NCBI GenBank assembly: GCA_965153455.1
Contig: OZ234500.1
Coordinates: 5,952,001-6,016,000 of the forward strand
Source: Sphagnum compactum
Lineage: Eukaryota > Bryophyta > Sphagnopsida > Sphagnales
DNA: 64,000 nt
Direction: 5' to 3'
Shown: positions 35,176-50,700 of the stretch, one piece after another
Layout of the letters: every line of letters begins with the position of its first letter
Position numbering within the stretch: position 1 is the stretch's first letter
Notes under the pieces: model-generated
Database searches by the model: none
Seen by the model: the letters and a program-made list of their open reading frames with translations, nothing else
Told to the model about the DNA's origin: nothing
Made by a program: the position numbers and the translations under genes

Positions 35176-37415
35176 CCAAATTTTTTTTTATAATAGATGC
35201 CTCCCATCCATGTGGTCATCCAAAGTTGTAAAAGATTGCATAACCAAAACAAAACTAGAGTGGGAACCAACCAATCTGCTGCATTGGTGGCTGGCCGATT
35301 GCCTCGTCTCCAGTAGCCTCCAATTACAGCAACACATGTCCAAATAATTCCCCTAATGATTTGAGACCAACGAAAAATTTCCCTACTCTCTGCGGTTGTG
35401 GCCAAAAGCAACTGTTTATTAATTGAATACCGACGTTAAATGGATGAGGGAATGAGCACAACCTCTCGTTGGCTCAGGAGCATAGATGAAAAAAACGCTA
35501 ATGATGGGGCTCATGGATGAGATACATCATCGCTCTCTTTGCCTCTGTCCACCACCATCACCACCACCAGCAAACAAAGAGGCAAGCGAGGTCGGGAACT
35601 TACGGGAGCAGGGGGCCGCACTTTGCAGAGGCGCAAGGGAGTCGGGACCAAACCTCGAGGGCGAGACCAAGAACGCGACGGTCCATACATTGCGAGGTTA
35701 CGGGAGAGAAGGGGATGAGGTGAGGAGTAGAACGAGCTTTTCGGAGTATGCAGAGGTTGCGTTTTTCGTCTTCATTACCCGGGTTGAAGCCAGATCTGCG
35801 TTTTCAGGCGAACGATCTGAAGGCAGCAGGTCAGTTTTTTCCGTTATCGAGAAGCAGCAAGTGCTGTTTTCTCGTTTTTCTCTTCTTCTTTTTATGTCTG
35901 TTGCTGAGCAAGACCTACGGGGTCTGGTCATGTATTGCTTGAACCTCTGCTTCTGTTGCCATGATTTTCTTTCAAAGCAAATCTACAAGATGTGGGACAC
36001 AATCCGTCTCGTGATGTATGTACGTATCTCCGGGATCTCGATTAGCGGTGAACTTACAGTAGCGGGATCTCGAGAGCTTCCGGGATATGAAAAACAACAC
36101 TGGTGTAGGAAGTGTCCCTCCTGTCGTTTTTTTCCCCCCTCCAATGCGATGGATGTGGAACCATGGCTTTTGTTGCATTAGTGCATTTGCCGGTAGCTTT
36201 TGCTGCTGTGCAAAAAGATTTCTGTTATTGGACTGGCCACAAATTTTAACAAGCCGAATGGTCATAACAGATGGGATTTTTGAGGTGCATATGCACAGCC
36301 GATTTCTTCTCACCTGGGGCTGTGTATGTGAACATGGTCCAAGACAAAAATGGGAGGAAGTTTCCATAAGGTTTGAATGTTTTCGTGGGCAGTTCTTGCA
36401 GTCCCTGCCAGTGGAAAATAGAAACTTTAGTTGGAGGTTTTTTTCAGATCCTTCACTGTGGTGGGATCAGAGAAGGAAAATGGTTATTAACCCCAATGCC
36501 AAGCTGAAATCTAGCTCAGGGAGCCTTTAAAACTTGGTAGAACATACTTTGATGCTGGAGCAATCTGATGGACAAAAGTAAAAAACTTCTACTTGTGAAA
36601 TGAGGTGAATATGCAACTACTTAGCTCAGCAAGAAGCTATAGATGGCATTCTCTTCAGCAGAGCAACTGCAGTGAGCATCATCAGTGCTGATTTCTGCAG
36701 CTTGATGTGTTGGAGCTGTGGAGTTTATAACCACCAGTGTCTATCCTGGCAATCACAACAAAAGCAACCATCACAGCCTCATGATTTCACTTGTATTTGT
36801 TTCTTATCTTGATAAATCCTGATAGCCCTCTTCTCCCATTCCACAAATTGCCAGTAGCCATCCTTCTCACTTGAGTGCCTGGCAATGGAACATATATATT
36901 TTTGTCAATTTGTGTGTATGTGAACACCGTCCCTGGCATGAGTGGCCTGTGAAGATTTTTTTTGCACTAGGAAGTCCACAATTGAAATTGTGAATAATTT
37001 CCACATGTTGGAGAATCTGTGTCCGAACAGTGGAGGAGTTTTGTTTCTTAAATTTTTTTTGAATTTCAAAAAGAGAATGCTGATGATGAATGCTTCATTG
37101 TTTCAGAGGGGCACAGGACCAATGACTGGTTCATGGCCTGGGTTTGGGGGAGTTGTGTGGGAGAGCTTGAAGCATGAATCCGATGCACACATGTACAGGA
37201 GCAAAGTAGAAGAGGGAAGCATTTCCAGGAAAGATTGAGACCATCCCCATATTGAGGCCACAGAGCTTGCAATGATACTGGAAGAAGCTTTCCCTTTCCA
37301 GCAGAGATGCGTCTCGGCTTGTCAGGCTGAAGCAGACACCACCTGGAACTGTCTTGAACAGATTAAGGGTCAGGACAGAAGGTAGTTGGGGTGGTGGAAT
37401 TAATTGGAGTAGATC
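35176..37415 (+). promoter_or_regulatory. GC-richer promoter and probable long leader of the UGE gene
   Basis: Composition changes sharply near 35.2 kb to GC-richer, CpG-containing DNA and stays genic up to the ATG at 37416. A 231-codon open frame at 35486-36181 has low-complexity proline/histidine and cysteine segments and no domain. I read it as leader sequence, possibly with introns, not as a protein. The exact transcription start and any leader introns cannot be fixed by eye. Confidence 0.4.
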
Positions 37416-40741
<3,326 letters not shown>

Positions 40742-43700
40742 TGCTGCAGCAGATATGTAATACTCACCACCTCTGCAGGCCTCATAACCTGGTAGCCAAT
40801 TGTCTCTTTCTGTCCCTGCACCCTCTTATCATTTGGCTGCATTCAACATAAATAAGCTCTGGTTACAGCAATCGTGTAACTAGAGAATTGAACCCATGCT
40901 TGAGCAAGCCTTCAGGGTATTTATCAGTTCCTGCATTTCATCCCCACCCCAGGTTAGAGCAGGAATGACTATAAGCAATTTTTATTGCTTGTTTCCATGC
41001 ATGGATAACATAAGAGTGGAAGGCCATCACCTGAGAGCTAACAAAAATCGGAGCCCCCATGAACCTACTTCTTGTTTGCCATAGCCATACATCTTATTCA
41101 AGATTGGACAGAGAGCACAATGATAGTTAGTGTGCAATGCGATTCAAAGGAGAATTCTCTGTCCAAAAGAGGCAAACCCCTTGCTTTTTGAAGCCTTGGC
41201 ATCTTTGTAGATCTACTCTCTAGTTGTTGTTCCCAATTTGGGGAAGTCCTAGAGAAATAGTTCATATTAACATTTTTTGCAGCATTCAACCTAAGAACAA
41301 GCAGGTCTAGTTAGGTCATTGCTTGGCATTCATTCTGGCTATGCTTATGGATATGACTTTAGGCTCCATAATCTGACAATTGCCCTAGCTATGAGCCATC
41401 TATTTAACATACAGCTGTAAGTCTTAACCATTTAAAATGTTTAAAAGATTAGAGCTCCCTAGTTTACTTGGGAGTAGTTTCTTTTCAGTAGCAGTTTGAC
41501 AACTAGAGTCTTGTCTATTAGCACATGGTTTGGTCTTATCCATCAAACAAGTACTACATACAGTAGTGGAGGCACATGCTAATCAGAAGTTGTCATTCTA
41601 GGATATCAGGAAAATTGAACTGCAAGGGTTGTCATAAGGGTTGCCTATAACAATCTTTACATGGGACCCGAGTTTCTCTTGGAGATTTGGATTCTGAATC
41701 ACACATAATTTTGAACTCCACAATGTAATCATCATTAATCTCATATGCCCTTTTATATAGATGCCTTTTTTATTAACTACATGCATTGATCTACTGTTTT
41801 TATGTTGACAGTCAGTAATGCAGGTTATAAGGAAGGATTAAAGTACTTGTCTCTGACTCTTTATCTCTGGTTCTATCGTCTATCATTGTAAGATACCTTG
41901 TAGGAAGTGTGGTCAATGTCAGGTATGTGAGGTAGTTAAGTCAAATATGGAAACACTATTGACAGTAGCCATGAAGCAGCCCTGGGGTTTTACTGTCTCC
42001 AATGTTGGCTTGTTGCATAACCCTAAACCCTAAGTTTTGCTCACTTTCGCTCATGTTTGGCAAGTAGGCAGCTCCTAGAAACTATTATTATCAGTAAGTA
42101 CTGTACTATTTCATCAGGCTCCTGTGTTGTTAGTTGCTAGCAAGTATCATTGCTGAGTCTTCCTGTTGCTTCTGGACTTATTTGCAACTGAAACTCTACA
42201 ACCACTGTGGGGAGTTGATGAAGTCAGAGGCCAAGTTGTGATAAATAAGTCACTATTGTTGATAGTTCTTGAACAAGTGAGAGAGACTATCATTTTTGTT
42301 CATATTGCTTGTTTTGTGATTTCAAGTTAGTTCTTTTGCTTCTGTGTTGATTTTGAAAGTCCTTCTCTGGAAGTCTTTCTTTCATTTGCCCCATTGTTTC
42401 AAAAAAATTCACAAAATCAGTCAAAACAAAAAGTCATGCATTCTTGAGTGCAAGTCTAAGTAAGCAGTTTTCAGTTTGAACTTGAGTTGCAAGGGTATCA
42501 CTTAGTGTCCCAACCTTGACGCCTCGGTGATTATAGGGTTGGGTTTGGATCTCAAACTAGTAGAGGCTAAAAACTCTAGTAGGAGGTAGATACACGTGTT
42601 GATCGTAGAGTTGACCTTCAAGTTTGGTTCTTACATTAATAGAGGTTAAAAATTCTAGGTAAGATACATGGGTCTTTTATAGAGTTTGCCTTGAGGATGG
42701 GTTCTTAAACGAGGTTAGAAAATCTAGTATTAGGTAGAAGTTGATAAGTGGAGAATTGAATTCATAACCTCCTTCACCATTAAACCAAACCTTCACATGC
42801 GAAAAAAAAAGTGATAACTTTAGTTTAAAGTTTGAACACGTGATTTTTAAAATAAAACAATCATACCTGTTCCCGCACAAAAAGATGTGGCCTAGCAAGA
42901 AAGATTTAGATCCTTCCTATAGGATCTTGAGATCAAATCTAGCTAAAATGGAAATTGTGTGAAAATTGATTATTTTGTTTTAAATTTAAAATTGACATCT
43001 AAATGAATTTTTAAATCTTAAAATAATAATAATATAATAATAATAATAAGTTGAGGGTGAATTTGAAAACTTAATCTAAGAATTGAAAATGTTGAGTTTC
43101 AAAAGAAGCGAGAATCACCCAATGCTAGTCTAAACTTTGAACCTACATCTATAAGTTCAAATGCTTAACAATGAAACTTTTAGTACACATGTTAGACAAC
43201 TGCACATATATAGTACAACAATTCTTATATTAATAATATTGTTTATTTTGTCCATGTTAAAAGCTCCAAATTTTCAATGTGCCAAATATATTAACTATGT
43301 GATGATTATTTGTCAAACTTGATCAAGGATTATAATAGCTTGGAGGTTTTTCCTCCAAATAAATTTGCAAATAATTCAAGGAAACAATTTGAGAAAAGGG
43401 CAATAAAAGAAGTATGAAAAAGAGGTTCACTTACACTAGCTTGATTAAGGTTTTATTGTACCATATTGTCAAGTCTAACCCACTTATGACACAATATAAA
43501 GCTTTTTTATTTTCTTAAAAATTATTATCTTTTGGTCCAATATTGGGTTTTATAGTACATATTGGAATTTTTTTAATCATACACTTTAAATTCACTTACA
43601 AGGGTTTTGTCCTTATCAATCATATTGTGAAATAATTTGATTTTTATAATTTTTTAAATAATTTTTAAAAAGAATTAACTTGGACTAATTTCTTTTCTAA

Positions 43701-45204
43701 TTAATTATTTGCATAGCCCAACATTTATTTACAAGCCATTGTGATTGTCAAGAAATATGACAAATTCCAATGTTGGCTTTCTTGCTTGACAAGTTTTGGA
43801 AAAATTGTAGGATCACATATTGAAATATAATATATATTTTTCATTTGAAGACTAATAATATCATTACTAATTGAAAAATATGTAGATTACAATTAATGAA
43901 TTTAGAATTGCTTATTTTTTAAAATAAGAATTGGTCTCATGATTGTAAAGTTGGAATAGTAAACCACCCTCTAACTTGATTGAAGTTGAATTAAATGAAA
44001 AATGAAAATAATTTGATAATGCTTTTATTATAAATCCCTAGAATGGGGGGAGGGGAGATTTAAACATGTAAGACTAATTGCATTTAGTTTATTGTTTATT
44101 GTCTTTTATTGTTTGTCAATTGAAATGTGATTTTTGGAACTATTTCAAATTTGTACCCTTAATCAAAAGACCAATATCACATATCCAAAATATAATATTG
44201 GAAAAAACAATTTGAAAAATATCTAGCCATAGAAAAAAATTGAAATTACAAGTTTTTAATTTAATGAGATGATATTTCATGAGGTATTTTTATTTCATTA
44301 AAAAAATGGATTGTTATTTTTTGAAAGGTTATATTCATTCAACATTTTTATTATTAATATAATTTTTAATTTGAATAAAAATTGAAAATTCAATCATTAT
44401 TTTAAAAAACCCCCACCTTAAGCATTAGAATTTTCATCAATTTTATAAATATATCCAAAATTAAAATTATAGGTTCATTCAAAAATAAAATAAAAATAAT
44501 AGTGTGGATTTGAACCAATAATGTATATATATTAGAAAACCTAACCAACATTAATGTGACCATGGACGAAAAGTTTTAATATTAATAAGACCTTTAAGCA
44601 AGGAAGTTGATGTTGAAAATCCCATTGAAGTTAATGGATAGGTTAGCTTTGATGATGACAATTAAGAAGACATGAAAACTCTCATACGTGAAAGATATGT
44701 AATAAATTTAAATTTTTTTTTTTTTTTTTTTGGATTCATAATATCACAAATACAACATTAGGTTTGATACTAAATTTTATGAGGAAAGGACTTGATCACA
44801 AAAAAGTTTTCAAAGAATCACTATGAAATAAAATCAAAATTAAAACGTTGAATTTCCATTTGTTGATTTCAATTTTAGTGAAAGGAAAATAATTTGTAGA
44901 ATGTGTAATATATTTAAGTACAAAAATAAAAGAAAGAAGTCTTTTTGGAAAGTTTTGCATCATTTTCTTTAATAATTTTAATATTTGAATATTATAAAAT
45001 AAGGCGTCTTTTGCAAAATTTCTCTATAGCATGTGTAAAAAAACTTGTAAACAATGTTGCTTTGAACACATTGAATAATAATGAACATGATCAAAATTTC
45101 AAGTTGAAAATAAAAACTAAAATTCTAAAGTAGTAGACCCAATTAATAAGGACAAAACAGAATGTCTGTCTTGTTTAGGGTTTCGGGTTGACTTGCAGGG
45201 ATGT
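40742..45204. other. 3' flank of UGE and AT-rich intergenic DNA, no gene seen
   Basis: 40742 to about 42540 is moderate-GC and probably includes the UGE 3' untranslated region. The sequence then becomes AT-rich with A/T homopolymers (for example 44709-44731). A CCCTAAACCCTAA telobox-like motif is at about 42020. No coding pattern was found. Confidence 0.5.
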
Positions 45205-45530
45205 GTGAGCTCCAACATTGGAGCCGAGTTGAAGGAAAGCTAGGTGTAGAGAAGCTTAGGAGGGAGGATCTGCAATAATTGCAGCGGGAAGCATTGGAGA
45301 GCAAAATCACAAACTGGGATTCAATACATGCCCATTGCAGTAAGCTTTTGTTCCTCAGGAAAGGTTTACATGCATTTGAAAATCTCTTTGAAATGGATGA
45401 GCTACAATTGAGCCCAAAGCTTACCCTCCACACAAGAGCTTCTTGCATAGCTTGAATGATGATGACACTGTCGGGCTTTTTCCCCATTAGCTATGTCTCT
45501 TTGAGTGCAAGCCAACGTCATGACAGAGTC

Positions 45531-45585
45531 ATAAACCCTAAATTCCTAAACCTTACACTCCTAAAAACCCTAAACCCTAAATCCT
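45531..45585. repeat. Telobox-like cluster (AAACCCTAA)
   Basis: Four copies of AAACCCTAAA or one-base variants in 55 bp, inside the EXO70 relic. Another pair lies near 46240-46256. The cluster is too short and impure to be a former chromosome end. Confidence 0.6.
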
Positions 45586-47397
45586 TTTCCCATTGCTATT
45601 GAAATGTGACAGAAACTCTCTCAAGATGCAGATTTTTTTTAATATAATGTTTTAAGTGACATGAACTTATTTGCCATGGTGTGCTTCTTGGGGCCCAAGG
45701 TGAAGCTGTTGTTTGCTGGGGAGTGCAAAATTTTGTGACCAGATATGGTTCCAATTTGACCCACATTGAGAGAAGTGCTTTGCTGATGTAATGACATGAG
45801 CAGGCACATGCTGCTCAGCTTTTGGGAAGCCATTACCAAGAGCAAGAAATCCCGTGAGAAGCTGTTTGTGCTGTTTGACATGTACGAGACCCTACATGAC
45901 CTCAACTGGAGGTAAAAAAATTTCCCCCTTTTCGTTCCTGTTTATGCATTGCCTTTCTCTGAGTCTTCTGGTAATTTCAGCCTGAATTTGGGTCATTACT
46001 AAAGTGCTGCAAATGCTGCAAATAAAAAACAAAATGGGCATGGAGTGCAGGTTTGGGTACCAGATACAAGATGTTTTTTGTGGGGAGCCTGCAGCAGGCA
46101 TGGAGGCAGCAGCTGGTTTCATAAGGTGGTTAGCACAGAGTGCAAAGGAGACATTTGGGGATTTTGAAGATGCAGTTGAGAAAGATGCATCCAAGCCACC
46201 TGTATTTGTTGAAGTATGTTTTCTGCCTTTCCTTAAACCTTAAACCCTAAACCCTTTTGATTCTATAATTTCCAACCCTGATTTCTTTCATCAGGTATAC
46301 ATATTTGCCCAATCAAGAGATTTTTCTTTTTTCCTTCTCTTTCTTGCACTTCTATAGGAGAATTTTGGTGGTGTGTGGGATTTACAGCTATCAGTCCACA
46401 TAGAGGCAATTGTTCAGTGATGGAGAATCACTATTGGCAGCTGCAATGATGCCCATAATGCCAGTACTACAAACTAATCTGGATGGCAAATCAAAGCTAC
46501 ACAAAGACGCTGCACTCACAGAACTCTTCCTCATAATGGTTGAATATGTCCAATGGTCAGCCTTTTGCTATATAAAAATAGCTATCTTGCACCATCTTTG
46601 GCACCATTAGGGTTTAATTTCCCATTGACTAAAACGTAAAAAGAAAACATCACAACAATATCAGTCTACTACTATGAGTGCCTTTATGTGTTTAAATGTT
46701 TGTTATGGGTTGCATCTTTTTTGACAAGTTGGTATGTGGTAATTCTGTATGTTTAAAATCAGAAACATAAGAAATTCATGTCTATGTGTGTTTTGACAGG
46801 TCTTGTTGTATATATCATTGTTGGGATCAATGTCACAATCGAGTGGATTGGTGAGTGGCAACAGCAGGGCCATCTCTCGAAGCTGCAGATCAAAGAAAGG
46901 TGCAGTTGGATTGAAGGTTTCTGGGAAGGAGAATTGTGCTGCTAAATTGTTATGTTGAAAATGAAAGTGCTTTTATTGAATCAGAGATCAAGTTTAAATT
47001 TGAGTTTCTGGTACAGCTGTTGACACACTTTTTTTTGTTTTTTTTCAAAGAGGAATTATGTTGAGACTATCTCATTACTACATGGGTGGGTTGGTTTTAC
47101 AGAGCTTGGTAGGTTTCAAAACATAAATAATTCACCTTATATATATATATTTTGGTTCTGCAGTTTCAAAAACTTCACTCCGATTTTTGAGGATCTATGT
47201 GAACAGCAAAGCCAATGGACAATTCCCAGCAATGAGCTTTGAGAAGCCATGAGGCTGCAAATTGAGGAAGTGTTGTTGCCTGCATACCAATCATTCATCA
47301 AGTGCTAGGGGTGTGTGTGTCTTGTCATTTTCCCTTGAATTGTATGCAAAAATGGTACCTAGTAGGTTCATTAGTTTTGTGAGGGAAAATGGATAGT

Positions 47398-47487
47398 CCC
47401 TTATAAACCCAATTGAAATACCATTGTCCCTTACACACCCAATTGAAAGACCATTGTCCTTTGCAAACCCAATTGAAAGACCTTTAC
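47398..47487. repeat. Triple 30-bp tandem repeat inside the EXO70 relic
   Basis: Three units of the form TCCCTTACACACCCAATTGA, then AAGACCATTG, differing at a few bases. They lie in what was the last intron of the EXO70 relic. The minus strand reads a 10-residue repeat, GLSIGFAKDN, but this is a by-product of the period being a multiple of three. Confidence 0.8.
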
Positions 47488-47710
47488 TGTGTCTGTGAAG
47501 AGCCCCCTTATATGACCCTTCAAATCTTCTCCAACTGTTATTATTCATGTTTTGTTTTGCAGCCCCTTGATTGACATTGGGAAGATTCCAAACAAGTCTG
47601 TGAAATACACAGCTGAAGATTTGGAGCAGGTGATTGGTGAATTCTTTGAAAGAAATCCATGGTCAGAACAAATTCAAATATTGATCCCCTCAGACAATGA
47701 ATGCAAATAG

Positions 47711-50700
47711 GTTGTTGCATTGAGACTCTTCTCCCAGTAGAAGAAAGCTGGTCACATGGGTTTTTCCAGTGAAATTTCTGGCACTATAAAAAGGAGAAGA
47801 CTTGTAATAATATTTGAAATAATTAGTGCTTTTGTAGAATTGTGAAATAGGAAGGGTGCTCTTGTTGGTTGTTTCTTTTTGTTGGAGCATTTGGCAGTAC
47901 TACTGCTTGGTGCTTTTCCATTGGCATTTTTTTTCAAACAAAGGGAGTTCCTGAAATGCACGAAACTGCTGTCATCAAATTGTTTACACTAAATTTACTT
48001 TGCACTTGTCCAGAGACTTCTGTGAAGGGGTTAGGGTTTAAGGTTCAGGGCTTACTTCCCACTGATCTAGACTGGAAATATGCTCCTTGCTAAGCTTTTC
48101 CTACTTGTAGGCTGTTAAGAAGGCGCAAGTCAAAACACAACCTGGTGTGAAGAATGAGCAATTTTGTTGGCTCTGCCTGTAGGTGAGAGAGTATGGAATA
48201 AATGTAGTTTTTTATTTGGTCACACATTTTGAGAGATGTTCACAAGGTGTAGTTTTCAGATGGTCCCACATTTTGAGGAATGTTAAGTGGGTGCTATTAC
48301 TGCAAACTAAGGGTTTACATTTTTGTGTGAAATTCATGGAACATTTCCAGTCATAACTGTTGTTGGTCTGAACTTTTGAACTTGCCATAAAAAGGGGCAG
48401 AGCCATTCAGTGATATACAACTTGTTAACATTCACTATAACTACTCGATGGCTATTCAACAAATGTATATGGGTTTGCTCCAAGCTTTGCACACACCACA
48501 GGCAAGACCCAATTTCCAATGTGCTGAAAATAAACAATATTTGGTGCCTTATTTACACCTGTTGCAAAGAGAAATGTACATCCATTGAGAGAAAAAACTT
48601 ATATTGTCATCATCCATCTACTGGTTTGGTTTGGGCACACGGTCATCTAATCTAATCACAACACTCGAGCTCCGAGCTGCTATGCACTACCAGGGATGAT
48701 CAACTCTTTTATTTTATTTTTCTTGTGTTTTCATATGGTTTTCAATAATTCATCATTATTTATGTCAATGTCAAATTTAATTTAAATTAATGTACATTTC
48801 ATGGACATGAAAAGACACATGTTAATTTGTTTTTTTTCATATCCATGTTGTTGGATAGCGAAAAAAGAGTGAAAAAAGAGTTATTTCTGAAATTGTCATT
48901 GGAATGATCCATGGTGAACCATACAAAGGAATTCCAAAAAAAATCCCCCATATATCAATTCCAATTACTTGTCACTGGAATATGTAACATGGGCTTTTTG
49001 CATTTTTTGGGTCACTTCTGTATGCTGGTCAAAAAAGGCAAGTCCTTTCGGATTTTCCTACATATGAAAGGAAACAAAAAAAAGGGTTTATCAGCAAATT
49101 ATTGTTGCACAAGATTGTGAGTGAGGTTTGGTTTGGGTTGTTAGGGTATTACTGCTGAAGAATCCACTGAACACCAACAACAACATAACAGCCTTCGTTT
49201 GCAGGCTTTTAGAACATTACTTTGAGAACTTTTGGAGAAAGCCTTCAAATCCGAATAATTTTTTGTTGTTGTGTTGCATGGATCCCAGGGGTGGAAAGGT
49301 AGGTACTTCTCTGTTGTCATATGTGGGCTTTGTGCTTTCTCTATTGTAAGATTTCATTCTTGGCTCATTGGAGACGGGTGGCTTTTTTTTCCTCTCCTGG
49401 GTTAGCCTAGCCAATTAAACTCTGAAAAAAAACACCCTTTTTCCAAGATATGTGGCGAAAAAAACACAACCTAGTCCTGGAATCTGAGGCTGAAAAAAAG
49501 TTCTTATTTTGAGGCTTTCTCCAAAAGTGCAGAATAGAAGAAAACCGGTAAAAGAGAAAAATATATGGATATGGTCATCATCAAGGCCAATGTGAAAAAA
49601 GGAATCCCAATCATTTTAAGCACGGCCCCCACACAAAAACACACACACACACACACACACACAAAGTGCTACTCCTTTACCTGGATGTTCAACTCCATGC
49701 CAAAAAGAGAATTCTCAATGACTTGTAAAGACTCTTTCCTTACCTTTTTATTTGACTAGTTGGAACTTGGAAATGATAGCTTTTGTGGATGTGACAAATG
49801 GGTTAAATTTTGTTTTTTTTTGGTTGCAAATGGTGACAAGTTTGTTGGCTTTGTGTGAAGGGAATTTTTTTTTTTACAAACAATATTTTCTTTGTTCATG
49901 AATGAGTATGTAGGGAATGTAAATGTCATTGTTGTTGTTGGACCTTCCTCTCATATCATAAGACCCTAACCTAATTTTCCCTTGGTATTTAGAGGACCCT
50001 CATTAGTAAAAATTTTAATGGCAAATTATCATCACATTGCAAAAAATATTTTGAAAAAGGAATATTCTATCACGAATTACCTGGGGAGGGGGGGGGGGGG
50101 GGTGGTGTTCTAAAAAAGAATTAAAAAAAAACCATCCCTAAAAATTGCCCCAATTGCATACAATATGAGGGTGCTTAAGATTTTCTAACGTTCATATTTT
50201 GAATATTGCCAAAATTGGCTAAATATACTTGCGGATGAGCACCCTTGAGCGACATCACAAAATTGAAAAAGAAAACCTCACACGCAAGAACCAGCGAAGA
50301 ACTGGTGGTTCCAGGTGAGGTTCTCTGACTGGTTCTTTTATAACCACTTGGTGGCCTTACCTTTCAAAGTATGTTTGTCAACATGGAGGTGATTTGAGGT
50401 GCTAGCCTAATTGGGTATGTAAACCAATAGGTTAGTTAAAGTTTCAACATGTTCTACTCATGAAGCTCAAATGGCTCCCTTTTTTCACGTCTACAACAAT
50501 GAAATGCATGCATGCTTGTAACCATCTTAATGATTTGTGACAATTTATTTTGCTTCAAAGAAAGTGGTTGAGGATATCCAATTTTTTTGCACACTACACA
50601 TCTCACCCAAATTGACTAACGATATGAGTTTATTCTCATTATATTTTAATCGCGAATGTGTAGTGAGACATGGTCTACTATATATGGATAACATTTCATG

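Larger units (their letters stand above)
45205..47710 (+). pseudogene. EXO70 exocyst subunit, decayed
   Basis: Pieces of EXO70 follow in order with intron-like gaps. They are GKLGVEKLRREDLQ then LQREALESKITNW (45.23-45.31 kb), VKLLFAGECKI (45.70), CFADVM (45.78), LLSFWEAITKSKKSREKLFV and LFDMYETLHDL (45.81-45.90). Then come AQSAKETFGDFEDAVEKDAS (46.14-46.20), QTNLDGKSKLHKDAALTELF (46.46-46.53), SLLGSMSQSSGLVSGNSRAI (46.82-46.88), FEDLCEQQSQWTIPSNEL and EAMRLQIEEVLLPAYQSFIK (47.19-47.31), and YTAEDLEQVIGEFFERNPW (47.61-47.66). EXO70 tethers secretory vesicles at the plasma membrane. Stops fall inside conserved blocks: TAA after REDLQ, and TGA where the family has arginine before EAMRL. There are frameshifts around 45.73-45.80. 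Kept introns argue against a retrocopy, so this is a degraded gene duplicate. Confidence 0.85.

Noticed and set aside
35486-36181. 231-codon open frame as a protein gene.
   Set aside because: No domain, low-complexity start, biased by GC-rich composition, and placed just upstream of UGE where a leader is expected. Kept only as a finding.
45143-45487. 114-codon minus-strand open frame.
   Set aside because: The plus strand carries EXO70 relic sequence (KLGVEKL...ALESKITNW) in the same bases, so the minus frame is a shadow.
45531-45585. AAACCCTAA cluster as an interstitial telomere from a chromosome fusion.
   Set aside because: Only about four imperfect units, with other bases between them. 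This is the level of promoter teloboxes, common in plants.
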